A stretch of DNA of 64,000 bases from Mucilaginibacter sp. OK098 (GCF_900142915.1 NZ_FRCM01000007.1:310001-374000), one strand, 5' to 3'. Counted from the first letter of the stretch, positions 35,913 through 45,492 are shown. Notes: generated by a model not told the origin, from the letters alone. Numbers and translations are program-made.

Positions 35913-36008
35913 AGGGGTTAAGTTGTTTAAGTTGCTTGGGTTGGATTAAGTTGAATAAGTTTTATCAGGTTGATGATTTTAACTCAATCAACCACTCTCT
36001 TAATCAAC
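35913..36008. repeat. TTGATTGAGTTG-type inverted simple repeat
   Basis: GTTAAGTTGTTTAAGTTG and neighbours on the left are mirrored by CTTAATCAACTCAATCAACTT on the right across a short centre. Related direct forms occur at 41779-41815 and 58978-59018. It separates uppP from DUF3098. Confidence 0.6.
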
Positions 36009-36299
36009 TCAATCAACTTTTACAGATGGCTTCTTAAATATTGCAAAAAAACCAAGGGCAAAGCCGCCTAATACAACTAAAGGGGCAATAACAATTTTTG
36101 TGTTGCTATAAATATCGGTAGTGCCGCTCATTAATATAAAGCCCAAAGCTACTACAGCAATGCTGATAATCAATAAGCGGTAATTGCCTTTATCAAATAT
36201 AAAGCTTACCGGTTTTGTCTCTGTTGCTTTATAAGCCGGCTTAGCAGCAGCGGTTGTGTTTTTTACCGGGGCAGTTGGTTTAAATGGTTGTTGTGCCAT
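36009..36299 (-). CDS. DUF3098 domain membrane protein
   Basis: 96 residues. A Pro/Ala-rich cytosolic N-terminus is followed by FIFDKGNYRLLIISIAVVAL and LMSGTTDIYSNTKIVIAPL, two membrane segments with a conserved short periplasmic loop. This is DUF3098, a Bacteroidota family normally located just after ftsX, as here (84 bases downstream). Its role is unknown, with cell division or envelope work inferred from the neighbours. Confidence 0.9.
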   Translation of the reverse strand: MAQQPFKPTAPVKNTTAAAKPAYKATETKPVSFIFDKGNYRLLIISIAVVALGFILMSGTTDIYSNTKIVIAPLVVLGGFALGFFAIFKKPSVKVD

Positions 36300-36383
36300 G
36301 TTTAATATTTTCTTAATTATTGAATTAGTGATTTGGTGAATTTCTTAAATCCGAAATGGAACATCCGAAATCCGAAATACCCT

Positions 36384-37262
36384 CTACCTATACAGGTTAT
36401 ATATTTTTAAACGTAAAAACTTGTTCACAGCCAAAAAGGTGCTGAACCCTGATATAAAGATCCCTATGCCTAATATCGCAACAAATATTAACCCGAATTC
36501 TGTATAATTTCTGAGGATGATCAGGTCGGGGATTTCTTTGTAAGCCAGGGAAAGCGTTCCTACTAAAATTACAATAGCTATCAGTCCGCCTAAAAGGCCG
36601 TGCCAAATGCCATAAAGCATAAACGGCTTGCGGATAAACCCTTTAGTAGCGCCAACCAGCTGCATTGATTTGATCAGGAAGCGTTGCGAATAAATGGCAA
36701 GCCTGATGGTATTATTTATAAGTGCCACCGATAAAACTACAAATATGCCCGCAAATACAAGGATGATGAGGCTTATGGTGGTAATGTTCTCGTTCATCTG
36801 GTCAACCAGTGATTTTTGATATTTTACTTCCTTTACCAATGGATTTTTTAACAATTCGGCTTTAAACTTTTCAATATCGGTATTGTTGGCGTATTCGGCC
36901 TTCAGGTAAATATCCAATGATTGCGATAGTGGATTATAGCCAAGGAATTTTACAAAATCTTCACCCAGGTCTTTTTGAAGGTTACGGGCTGCAAGCTCTT
37001 TACTTACGTACTGGGTTTGCTTCACCATAGTATTGCCTTCTATCTGTTTTTGCAGTTGCAATACATCGGTTTCATGTGCTGCGTCATCAACAAAAACATT
37101 CAGCACAATATTTTCTTTTACATACCTGCTAAGGTTATTTGCCTCAACCAATATCAAACCCAAAAGCCCTATCATCGACAATACCATAGCGATGCCGAAA
37201 ACGGTAGATATATATATCGTTTTGGTTTTTTTTGACGATGCGCTTGCTTCAAATTCTTCCAT
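36384..37262 (-). CDS. ftsX: Cell division protein FtsX
   Basis: 292 residues. One N-terminal membrane segment (IYISTVFGIAMVLSMIGLLG), a periplasmic domain of about 130 residues and three C-terminal segments match FtsX. FtsX acts with the ATPase FtsE to activate peptidoglycan hydrolases at division. No ftsE is next to it here. Order ftsX-DUF3098-uppP on one strand. Confidence 0.93.
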   Translation of the reverse strand: MEEFEASASSKKTKTIYISTVFGIAMVLSMIGLLGLILVEANNLSRYVKENIVLNVFVDDAAHETDVLQLQKQIEGNTMVKQTQYVSKELAARNLQKDLGEDFVKFLGYNPLSQSLDIYLKAEYANNTDIEKFKAELLKNPLVKEVKYQKSLVDQMNENITTISLIILVFAGIFVVLSVALINNTIRLAIYSQRFLIKSMQLVGATKGFIRKPFMLYGIWHGLLGGLIAIVILVGTLSLAYKEIPDLIILRNYTEFGLIFVAILGIGIFISGFSTFLAVNKFLRLKIYNLYR

Positions 37263-37465
37263 ATGCAGATTTGTTTTGAGATGTGAGATTTGAGACGTGA
37301 GACAAATAACCTTAATAGTTTATTACCTCAATCACAATTCATTCCACCTAACTTATTTTGCGAAAATAAGAAACCTAAGCCTAAAGGTAAAAGTTTATCT
37401 GTTATAATTATCGTTATAGCATGTAAACAGCAAAAAGTTTAACAAAAATTAACGAAAAGAAAAGC

Positions 37466-37590
37466 ACGAATTTGTACGAATTGGATCGAATTTCACGAAT
37501 TAACCTTACCGTCGAAGATTAATTTCGGGACTTTGGAGATTTTAATTCGTGAAATTCGATTCAATTCGTGGCATTAGTGTTCAATTCATT
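37466..37590. repeat. Inverted simple repeat (TTCACGAATT / AATTCGTGAA) in the 37263-37589 gap
   Basis: GGATCGAATTTCACGAATTAA around 37483-37503 is mirrored by AATTCGTGAAATTCGATTC around 37543-37563; the arms pair for about 18 bases around a 40-base loop. The rest of the gap between ftsX and the E1 gene has no credible gene. Confidence 0.7.
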
Positions 37591-39566
37591 TAATAATTCA
37601 GCAGCTTTTGCATGGTTTCTTCAAGACGGGCTTTTGCCAAGAACTGCTCCTCCAGCGCTTTGTTCATTGGGATAGCTGTATCAAGGCTTGCACAGCGCAT
37701 AATGGGTGCATCCAGGTGTTTGAAGCAATGTTCTGCCAAATGCGCCGCTATCTCGCCACCAAAACCACTGGTTAAGGTATCTTCCTGTAAGATAAGTACC
37801 CTGCCGGTTTTTTTTGCGCTTTTTTCAACAGCGTCTTTATCCCAGGGCTGTAAGCTGCGCAGGTCTATTATCTCAACAGAAAGATCAGGATATTTAGCAG
37901 CATATTCAATGGCCCAGTGAACGCCCAGACCGTAAGTGATGATACTAGCTGCTGTTCCCTCCTGTATTACTTTGGCTTTACCTATCTCTATATAATAATC
38001 GCCTTCGGGCACTTCGCCGCTGTTGCTGCGGTATAAATATTTATGCTCAAAATACATTACCGGGTTAGGATCGTCAATGGCGGCCATCAGCAGCCCTTTA
38101 GCATCCGCCGGAAATGCGGGGTAAACAACTTTTAGTCCGGGAGTTTTGGTGAACCAGGACTCGTTACTTTGCGAATGAAAAGGCCCTGCGCCTGTGCCTG
38201 CACCTGCGGGCATCCGGATCACCACATCAACCCCCTGTTCCCAGCGGTAATGTGTTTTTGCCAGGTTATTTATTATTTGGTTAAAGCCAACAGTGGCAAA
38301 ATCAGCAAACTGCATTTCCATAACGGCTTTATAACCATTTATGGCCAATCCCATAGCCGCGCCTACCACACCCGACTCGCAAATCGGTGTGTTCCGAACC
38401 CGGCCGCGACCAAATTCCTCCACAAATCCCTGTGTGATTTTAAAGGCACCACCATATTCTGCAATATCCTGCCCCATTATCACCAGGTTATCGTGCTTGC
38501 GCATGCTTTGCCTTAATCCATCGCTTATGGCATCAATATAACGCTTTGTTGTTGAAAGGTTGGAAGGTTGAAAGGTTGGAAAGTTGTAAGGTTTGTACAT
38601 ATCCTTTACTTCCGTTTCAACATCAGGGATAATATCAGGCTCGTTAAATACCCTTTCAATTTCTGATTCTATCTGGGTAAAAAACTCCTTTTTCATTTCC
38701 GGGATCCATTCGGGACGAAGAACATTTTCATCCAGCAAATAATTTTCAAAATTGCGGATCGGGTCTTTCTCTTTCCAGGTATCAAATAAATGCTGCGGTA
38801 CGTATTTTGTGCCTGATGCCTCTTCATGTCCCCGCATTCTGAACGTCATACATTCCAGTAACACCGGTCTGGGGTTTTCGCGCATGCTGGCTGCCAGCTC
38901 GCTCACGGTATGGTAAACTTCCAGCAGGTTGTTACCATCAATTCGCCGCCCTTCCATGCCGTAGCCGATAGCTTTATCAACCAAATATTTACAGTTATAT
39001 TGCTCGCTTACCGGGGTTGATAAGCCATAACCATTGTTTTCTATTAAAAATATTACGGGCAAATTCCAAACAGCGGCAATGTTTAACGCTTCGTGAAAAT
39101 CGCCTTCGCTGGTGGCGCCTTCGCCGGTAAATACAAGGGTAGCTTTTTTGCGTTTGCTCAATACGTCGGCAAGAGCAATGCCATCTGCAAGGGCAAGCTG
39201 CGGCCCCAGGTGCGAGATCATGCCGATGATCTTATATTCCTGCGTTCCGAAATGAAATGAGCGGTCGCGGCCCTTGGTAAAGCCTGATGCTTTTCCCTGC
39301 CATTGCGCCATTAACCGCGAAAGCGGAATGTCGCGGGCGGTAAAAACGCCCAGGTTGCGGTGCATCGGCAAAATATATTCGTCGCTATTCATAGCCAGGG
39401 TGCTGCCAATGGCAATAGCCTCCTGCCCTATCCCCGAAAACCATTTGCCTATGCGCCCCTGCCTTAAAAGGATCAGCATTTTCTCCTCAACAAGGCGCGG
39501 CCATAGTAACTTTTTGTAAAACTCAAGTAATTGGTTACTATTTAGGTTTTTTCGATCGAAAATCAT
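37590..39566 (-). CDS. 2-oxoacid dehydrogenase E1, alpha and beta subunits fused
   Basis: 658 residues. Residues 1-325 are the alpha type with TPP-binding GEGATSEGDFHEALN...IENNGYGLS and EGRRIDGNN. Residues of about 340-658 are the beta type with GQDIAEYGGAFKIT, FADFATVGFNQIIN and a C-terminal transketolase domain (EIIDLRSLQPWD). Together with E2 and E3 enzymes it decarboxylates pyruvate or branched-chain 2-oxoacids. Single-chain E1 fusions are common in Bacteroidota; which substrate is not decidable. The linker at about residues 326-338 is encoded by a simple repeat at 38551-38592 like those found in intergenic DNA. Confidence 0.88.
   Translation of the reverse strand: MIFDRKNLNSNQLLEFYKKLLWPRLVEEKMLILLRQGRIGKWFSGIGQEAIAIGSTLAMNSDEYILPMHRNLGVFTARDIPLSRLMAQWQGKASGFTKGRDRSFHFGTQEYKIIGMISHLGPQLALADGIALADVLSKRKKATLVFTGEGATSEGDFHEALNIAAVWNLPVIFLIENNGYGLSTPVSEQYNCKYLVDKAIGYGMEGRRIDGNNLLEVYHTVSELAASMRENPRPVLLECMTFRMRGHEEASGTKYVPQHLFDTWKEKDPIRNFENYLLDENVLRPEWIPEMKKEFFTQIESEIERVFNEPDIIPDVETEVKDMYKPYNFPTFQPSNLSTTKRYIDAISDGLRQSMRKHDNLVIMGQDIAEYGGAFKITQGFVEEFGRGRVRNTPICESGVVGAAMGLAINGYKAVMEMQFADFATVGFNQIINNLAKTHYRWEQGVDVVIRMPAGAGTGAGPFHSQSNESWFTKTPGLKVVYPAFPADAKGLLMAAIDDPNPVMYFEHKYLYRSNSGEVPEGDYYIEIGKAKVIQEGTAASIITYGLGVHWAIEYAAKYPDLSVEIIDLRSLQPWDKDAVEKSAKKTGRVLILQEDTLTSGFGGEIAAHLAEHCFKHLDAPIMRCASLDTAIPMNKALEEQFLAKARLEETMQKLLNY
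38551..38592 (-). repeat. Simple repeat inside the E1 linker
   Basis: On the plus strand GTTGAAAGGTTGGAAGGTTG is followed by a second copy of the same theme (AAAGGTTGGAAAGTTG). On the coding strand it gives a flexible Thr/Ser/Pro/Gln-rich linker in frame between the alpha and beta domains. Confidence 0.7.
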
Positions 39567-39732
39567 CTGGCAAAACTACTGAAGTTTTTAAAACTTTGTA
39601 TGTTTGGATGTCGGTCATTAGTCATTAGTCATTAAGTCATTGGCCAGGACAGACGTATGTCTGACAAGTTTGATTTTTATTTGTAGTTTGCGGCATAATT
39701 ATTCCGAAGGTGCAATAATTAACAAGAATCCT

Positions 39733-40590
39733 ATGATGAAACGTACACCACTTTTACTCTTAATACTCGCGGCAGCTATCGGATTGGCTGCAACCACGCA
39801 CGATTTTTTCCTGCTGCCCGAATTCTTTTTTATGCACAAGGGCGATAAGCTTAACCTACATTTGTTAAGCGGCGACTCCTTTATAAAAGATGCCGAAATA
39901 AACTATCAACCCAGCAAAACCACCCGGTTTATGCTGTACAACGGCTCAAAAAAAATCGACTTAAGCAAGGTTGCTAAAGACAGCGCAGCACCCGTATTAA
40001 GTTATGAGATGGTAAATCAGGGGCAGTCGTTAATTGAAATGACCAGGGGGTATGAGTTCAGCTTTACCTCGCGCGATGCCTATGCCGAGTTTTTAAATAG
40101 CCAGGGTCTGGATAAAATGGCCGAAAAGGTAAAAAGCGGCAACCAGTTCAGGGTGAAAGAAAAATATACGCGTTATTTAAAAACGCTGGTTTCTGTTGAT
40201 AACGAGGATGGAAACGCTTTCGAGAAGATCCTTAACGAAGATTACGAGATAATTTTAAAACAAAATCCCTATAAGAAAAGGTACGGTGACGACATGATTG
40301 CCATATTAAAGTTTAAGGGTAAACCTGCGCCTTCCGCAGCTATGCTATTATACATAAAAACTACAACCGGCAACGTATATACGCAAAACCTTACAACCAG
40401 CGCCAATGGCGAAGTATCTTTTAACCTGAGCCGGGAAGGAGTTTATTTGTTGCGCAGCGTAAGAATTGAGCCAACCAAAGATAAGGATGCCGATTACGAA
40501 AGCTGGTGGGCCTCCTACACCTTCCCTTTCAGCAGCTCAGAGGATCTGCCGAATACTTATAAGGAATTTGGATTTGGGAATAAGCATTAG
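39733..40590 (+). CDS. DUF4198 family exported protein
   Basis: 285 residues from ATG 39733 (MMKRTPLLL; 39736 also possible). A signal peptide is followed by THDFFLLPEFFFMHKGDKLN, the DUF4198 opening. Residues of about 225-270 (GNVYTQNLTTSANGEVSFNL) form a beta-sandwich, a metal- or nickel-transport-associated fold in the family. Ends DLPNTYKEFGFGNKH. Function unknown; periplasmic or lipid-attached location inferred. The upstream gap contains a GTCATTA simple repeat. Confidence 0.8.
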   Translation: MMKRTPLLLLILAAAIGLAATTHDFFLLPEFFFMHKGDKLNLHLLSGDSFIKDAEINYQPSKTTRFMLYNGSKKIDLSKVAKDSAAPVLSYEMVNQGQSLIEMTRGYEFSFTSRDAYAEFLNSQGLDKMAEKVKSGNQFRVKEKYTRYLKTLVSVDNEDGNAFEKILNEDYEIILKQNPYKKRYGDDMIAILKFKGKPAPSAAMLLYIKTTTGNVYTQNLTTSANGEVSFNLSREGVYLLRSVRIEPTKDKDADYESWWASYTFPFSSSEDLPNTYKEFGFGNKH

Positions 40591-40682
40591 TTCTTAGTCT
40601 TGAGTCGAAACCGGTCGTCACAAAAACATCAACATTTACAACGGCTTCAGCCTTTTCCAACCAAACAACTATATTTGCCCTC

Positions 40683-41775
40683 ATGACTAAAGAACAGATC
40701 CAGGATTTAAGGGATAGAGTAACTTCCCTGAGGAGGCATCTTTGACATCGACAAGAAACTCGATGCCCTGCAAATTGAACAGGAAATAACCATTGGCCCC
40801 CATTTTTGGGATCACCCAAAAGAAGCAGAAAAAGTTCTGGCTTCCATCAAAGTAAAAAAAGTATGGACCGATGCCTACCAAAAGGTAGTTGCCACGGTTG
40901 AAGATACAGGCGTGCTTTTGGAATTTTTCCAGGCAGGCGACGCTACCGAGGCAGAAATGCAGGAGCAATACAATGCCGCAATAAAAGAGATTGAAGAGCT
41001 TGAATTTAAAAACATGCTCTCGGCCGAAGAAGACCAATTTAATGCCGTACTGCAAATTACCGCAGGCGCAGGCGGAACTGAAAGCTGCGACTGGGCCGGC
41101 ATGCTGATGCGCATGTATATTATGTGGGGCGAAAAGCATGGCTATAAAGTAACCGAACAGGATTTCCAGGAAGGCGATGTTGCCGGGGTTAAAACCGTTA
41201 CCCTGCAAATTGAGGGCGATTTTACCTACGGTTACTTAAAAGGCGAAAATGGCGTGCACCGTTTAGTGCGCATCTCGCCCTTTGATTCAAACGCCAAGCG
41301 CCATACTTCGTTCGCATCCGTGTATGTTTACCCGCTGGTTGACGATACTATTGAGATTGAGGTTAAAGATGCGGATATTGAATTTGAAACCTTCCGCTCC
41401 GGCGGTGCTGGCGGACAGAATGTGAACAAGGTGGAAACTGCCGTACGTTTATATCACAAACCATCGGGCATTATCATTAAAAACCAGGAATCGCGGTCGC
41501 AATTGCAAAATAAGGAGAACGCTATCAGGTTGCTAAAATCGCAATTGTACGAGGCTGAAATGCGTAAGCGCATGGAATTAAGCAATGCGGTAGAAGGCAA
41601 CAAGAAAAAGATAGAATGGGGGTCACAGATCCGCAACTATGTTTTACATCCTTACAAACTGGTTAAGGACCTGCGTACAGATCATGAAACCTCAAATGCA
41701 GCAGCTGTATTGGATGGCGACCTTGATGAGTTTTTAAAGTCGTATTTAATGGAGTTTGGCGGGCCAAAGAGTTAA
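40683..41775 (+). CDS. prfB: Peptide chain release factor 2 with programmed +1 frameshift
   Basis: Recognises UGA and UAA stops. The gene starts at ATG 40683 and reads 20 codons to CTT (40740-40742), then meets an in-frame TGA at 40743. A +1 shift over CTTTGAC continues at 40744 and runs to 41775, giving about 363 residues. An AGGAGG at 40731-40736 precedes the slip site, as in E. coli. The product has the SPF stop-codon motif (RISPFDSNAKRHTSF) and the catalytic GGQ in SGGAGGQNVNKVETA. The frameshift makes RF2 levels self-adjusting: low RF2 lets ribosomes pause at UGA and slip. A TATATTTG element is at 40670-40677. Confidence 0.97.
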
Positions 41776-41845
41776 GTTTTGGTTGATTGGGTTGATTAAG
41801 TGAGTGGTTGATTAGGTTCGTTTTTTATATCAATAATTATAGATC

Positions 41846-42748
41846 ATGAAAACAGTTTTGTGTGCCCTGATGCTTGTGTGTGCGGTTATTTTAACCCATG
41901 CGCAGGAAAAGCCCTTGCCTTTGTATCCCAATGGGGTGCCAAATGCCAAACCCACGCCAAAAACATACGTCGAAAAAATCAATAAGGATTGGGCCTCCTA
42001 TGTTAGCGTTCCCACTATTACGCCTTATTTACCTGAAAATGGAACTGCCAATGGTACCGCTATAGTGATCTTTCCGGGAGGCGGCTATACTGGCCTTTCT
42101 ATGGAGAATGAAGGATCGAACATAGCTAAGGCATTTAATAAAATTGGCGTAACCGCCTTCGTTGTAAAATACCGCCTGCCAAGCGACAGTATTATGGTTG
42201 ATAAAACTATCGGCCCATTGCAGGATGCGCAGCAGGCGGTTTTAATGGTGCGCAAAAATGCGGTTCAATGGGGTTTAAGGGCAGACAAAATTGGCATCAT
42301 CGGATTTTCGGCTGGCGGTCACCTTGCATCAACGGAAGGAACGCATTTTGATAAGGTACTGGTTGATGATAAAGAGAACATCAGCGTTAGGCCTGATTTT
42401 ATGATGCTGCTTTACCCGGTTATCAGCTTTGGCGAAATGACCCATTTTGGTTCGCGCGAAAGTCTGCTGGGTAAAAAACCCGGAGTTGACCTGTTAAACC
42501 TGTACAGCAATGAAAAGCAGGTAACCGCCAACACGCCGCCAACCTTTTTGGTGCATGCAGAGGATGATACGGTGGTTCCCGTACAAAACAGCCTGATGTT
42601 TTATGAGGCCTTATTAAATGCAAAGGTTAAAGCCGAAATGCATCTTTTCCAGGCAGGCGGCCATGGTTTTGGGTTAAATAACTCAAAAAGCAAAAATAAG
42701 TGGATTGACTGGGCAAAGAACTGGCTGGATGAGAATGGTTTTTTGTAG
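41846..42748 (+). CDS. Exported alpha/beta-hydrolase (acetyl-esterase/BD-FAE type)
   Basis: 300 residues with a signal peptide ending at THAQ (residue 20). The oxyanion region is FPGGGYTGLS, the nucleophile elbow IGFSAGGHLAS, and Asp and His come from HAEDDTVVP and GGHGFG. The sequence resembles carbohydrate acetyl-esterases of Bacteroidota. A periplasmic role in deacetylating plant-derived oligosaccharides is possible; no glycoside hydrolase neighbours are visible. Confidence 0.88.
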   Translation: MKTVLCALMLVCAVILTHAQEKPLPLYPNGVPNAKPTPKTYVEKINKDWASYVSVPTITPYLPENGTANGTAIVIFPGGGYTGLSMENEGSNIAKAFNKIGVTAFVVKYRLPSDSIMVDKTIGPLQDAQQAVLMVRKNAVQWGLRADKIGIIGFSAGGHLASTEGTHFDKVLVDDKENISVRPDFMMLLYPVISFGEMTHFGSRESLLGKKPGVDLLNLYSNEKQVTANTPPTFLVHAEDDTVVPVQNSLMFYEALLNAKVKAEMHLFQAGGHGFGLNNSKSKNKWIDWAKNWLDENGFL

Positions 42749-42910
42749 ATCTTAAGAAAACCTTATAGGTAAGGCCGTTAAATCTATCTCAATAGTTTAA
42801 TAGAGTTTCGCACCTGACGGCGCGAAAAATGATTGTATTTTATTATTCTACCGACCTTTTGCTCCTAAAGGAGCAGCTTTAAAACAAATGCTTCCACACT
42901 ACTGTGCCTG

Positions 42911-43130
42911 CATAAACGCATGGCGCAGAGTTGACTCACCCGACGACTCCGCTAGCCAGCGGATGGTCGACCTCTCTTCGCCTGCGGCGGAAAGAGGTGA
43001 GGAAAAATAAAAAGTTTTTTTAGCCCTCTTTACGCGCAGCGAAGAGAGGGCTGGTCGAGCGAAGCAATGACCGGGTGAGTAAACTCTGTGCGCGATAGTA
43101 ACGCTATTGCACTGGCGCAAACGTACGGCG
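42911..43130. repeat. REP-like composite repeat, copy 2 (in the 42749-43176 gap)
   Basis: The same two conserved blocks as copy 1 occur here in reverse order: the 29-base block at 42941-42969 comes first and the 30-base block at 43052-43081 second. Between them is an A/T-rich spacer with two hairpin tails (CCTCTCTTCGCCTGC... and CCCTCTTTACGCGCAGCGAAGAGAGGG). The gap has no credible gene. Confidence 0.75.
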
Positions 43131-43176
43131 GCGGCCCCCATCCCCCCTCTCTGCTACCCCATCTAAACCAGTAACA

Positions 43177-44433
43177 TTACTTCAATTTCGCCAATGCTTC
43201 TTTTACCCTTGGGATAAGTTGTTGAATATCCTGCAGTGTGCTTGCACCTACCGATGCCCTGAACCATGGCATCTCGTCATCGGTACCAAATGCCGCGAAC
43301 GGCACAAAGGCTACCTTAGCTTCTTTAATCAAATAAAAATTAATATCGGCGGATGTTTTTAATACTGTGCCGTCGGGTGTGGTTTTACCGGCGTAGTCAA
43401 TCTTTATGGTCAGGTAAATGGCCCCCATCGGTTCAATGGCATCAACGTTAAATCCTTCTGATTTTAGTTGCTGAAAGCCCTGGTACAGCGTATTAAGGCT
43501 GTTTTGAATATTGCCTTTTAACTGAGCAAGATAGCCGTTAACATTATCGTCCTGCTTTAAAAACTTTGCCATAGCAACCTGTTCCGCCTTTGGCGACCAT
43601 GCGCCCATGTGCCCTACAATTGCTTTCATGTGGCTCACAACATCGGCCGGACCAAAGCCCCAGCCAACACGTACACCGGTGGCGGCAAAACATTTTGATG
43701 CACCATCAACAAACAGCGTTACATCTTTTAACTCAGGGCGTAAGCTAACCGGGTTAAAATGCTCGTGCTTTCCAAATGTTAGCTGCGAATAGATCTGATC
43801 ATATAAAAGATAAAGCGGCTTTTCGCCTGCTTTACGGGTTTTGTTTTCGGCAATCACCAGGTCGCAGATCTCTTCCAGGTCCTTTTTGGTGAACATGGTG
43901 CCGGTTGGGTTAAGCGGCGAGCATAATGCAAGCAAGGTAGCACCTTTTAAATGCGGGGCTATCTCATCCGCAGTGGGCATAAAATTATTTTCAGGCGAGG
44001 TAGGGATAATCACAGCCTCGGCTTTCAGCAGGTCGCAATAATGATTGTTGTTCCATGACGGTGCAGGGAAAACCACCTTATCGCCCGGGTCAACAACGGC
44101 TAAAAATATAGAGTAGATCAAAGGCCTTGACCCGCCTGATACCAGGATCTGATTTGGGGCATAATCCAAATTAAACCTGCTCTTTAAAAACGCCGAAACG
44201 CTTTCGCGCAGGTTCAGCATCCCATCGGCAGGGGGATAATTAGTTTGATTATCGGCATAAGCATCAACAATACCTTGTTTTAGCTGGGCCGGGATAGGGT
44301 AAATATTAGAGTCGAAATCGCCGATGGTTAAATTGGCAATGTTTTGTCCCTGGCGTTTAAGTTCATTTATCTCGCCGGCAATTTTAATAATTTCGGAGCC
44401 GTGCAGATTTTGGGCTAATAAAGAAACACTCAT
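43177..44433 (-). CDS. PLP-dependent aminotransferase (aspartate-aminotransferase-like, class I/II)
   Basis: 418 residues. PLP lysine motif: DGASKCFAATGVRVGWG. N-terminal features: GQNIANLTIGDFDSNI, NYPPADGML and SGGSRPLIYSIFLAV, with CSPLNPTGTMF and the conserved Arg near the end (PWFRASVGAS). Fold type I aminotransferase; the amino donor is not decidable. Stands alone between repeat-rich regions. Confidence 0.88.
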   Translation of the reverse strand: MSVSLLAQNLHGSEIIKIAGEINELKRQGQNIANLTIGDFDSNIYPIPAQLKQGIVDAYADNQTNYPPADGMLNLRESVSAFLKSRFNLDYAPNQILVSGGSRPLIYSIFLAVVDPGDKVVFPAPSWNNNHYCDLLKAEAVIIPTSPENNFMPTADEIAPHLKGATLLALCSPLNPTGTMFTKKDLEEICDLVIAENKTRKAGEKPLYLLYDQIYSQLTFGKHEHFNPVSLRPELKDVTLFVDGASKCFAATGVRVGWGFGPADVVSHMKAIVGHMGAWSPKAEQVAMAKFLKQDDNVNGYLAQLKGNIQNSLNTLYQGFQQLKSEGFNVDAIEPMGAIYLTIKIDYAGKTTPDGTVLKTSADINFYLIKEAKVAFVPFAAFGTDDEMPWFRASVGASTLQDIQQLIPRVKEALAKLK

Positions 44434-44811
44434 AATAAATGTGCGAATTTTTGATGTGCAAATGTGCGGATTTTAATTTGAAAATTTGATGATAGGGTGA
44501 TTTGAAAATGCATTTGGCCAAACTGAAATAATAATCTCCGGACTTACTTTCAGCGAAAAAACTTACCGATGATATCCGGTGGAAAAGCTGGTATCGCAGG
44601 GTTTCAAGGGAGCGAAGTAGGGTGCCGGGATTGGAGGCTAGTGATTGGAGATCAGTAGGCCTGTCAAACGCATTAATTGCGGGAATTCTAAAGGGGAATG
44701 ACAAGGGGTGGCCTGTCATGTTGAGCCTGTCCTTAGGTTGCGCGGGTTGCTTCGAAGCTATATTCCCTCTTAGAACTTAAGCATCTTCCCGCTCATAGCC
44801 GCGGAGGCCTA

Positions 44812-44841
44812 GTTACTTTTTGTCTTGATACAAAAAGTAAC
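44812..44841. terminator. Hairpin in the gene-free 44434-45249 stretch
   Basis: GTTACTTTTTG at 44812-44822 pairs with CAAAAAGTAAC at 44831-44841. The loop TCTTGAT can instead pair with ATCAAGA at 44849-44855, giving two mutually exclusive folds. The whole 816-base gap has further GTCATnCTGAG-type strings near 44717 and 45008-45125 and no credible gene. Confidence 0.6.
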
Positions 44842-45249
44842 CAAAAAAATCAAGACAGAAAAAAGCTTCCCCCCGCAGGCCAGACTCCCCGGCCCGCTTT
44901 TCTGTCGTGCCTTTGCCCGCTTTTGTTTTTGGTTCAAATATGTGTTGGTTCTTCGATTAGGCTAGGTCGCGGATGTTGGTGGTTTGAAGCGGAAAAACAC
45001 AAAACCGGGTGTCATGCTGAGGCGCAAGCCTGCCCTGAGTTTATCGAAGGGAAGCATGTGGGCAAAGGCCTCTGCGCCATGCTTAGCACGCGGATAGGCC
45101 TCTGCTCACGTCGCCCTTCGACAGGCTACCCATGACAAGTTTCAACGCCACCAGATTTACGAAGTTTTAAAAACTTCGTAAATCTTTATACCCTTGCCAT
45201 TTCTCCTTCAGACTTCCCAGGGCGTTTATATCTCAGCAATGACGATTTA

Positions 45250-45492
45250 TTAAAACTGCGAATTCATTTTAATAAACTCCTCCGAAAACTGGGCGAGATA
45301 CCTGTCTACATTATTCCTTATCTCTTCCAGGTCGCGGTTTTCAAGTTTGGCCAGGATTTGCATCAGCAGCAGGTTATTTATTTTGTTGTAGGCATGGGTT
45401 GATGCGGCACTGCTGATCAGCGTAGCGTTCATGTCCATTGAGCGGCCCAGTAAGTCGGCCTTAATTTTGTCGTTTTCGAATTGATCGTTCAT
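45250..45492 (-). CDS. Small hypothetical protein, 80 residues
   Basis: The frame starts at ATG 45492 and encodes a mostly helical, charged protein (SMDMNATLISSAASTHAYNK, ILAKLENRDLEEIRNNVDRY). There are no membrane segments, Cys pairs or signal peptide. I recognise no family. The amino acid mix and helical heptad-like spacing suggest a real soluble protein, but the flanking spaces are repeat-rich, so confidence is moderate. Confidence 0.55.
   Translation of the reverse strand: MNDQFENDKIKADLLGRSMDMNATLISSAASTHAYNKINNLLLMQILAKLENRDLEEIRNNVDRYLAQFSEEFIKMNSQF

Noticed and set aside
40681..40912. prfB as a pseudogene or truncated gene starting near 40912
   Set aside because: The upstream 20 codons, the CTTTGAC slip site and AGGAGG show the normal frameshifted gene.
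44384..45135. Two small frames in the gap after the aminotransferase
   Set aside because: They overlap repeat strings and the start of the aminotransferase gene; no conserved features or start context.
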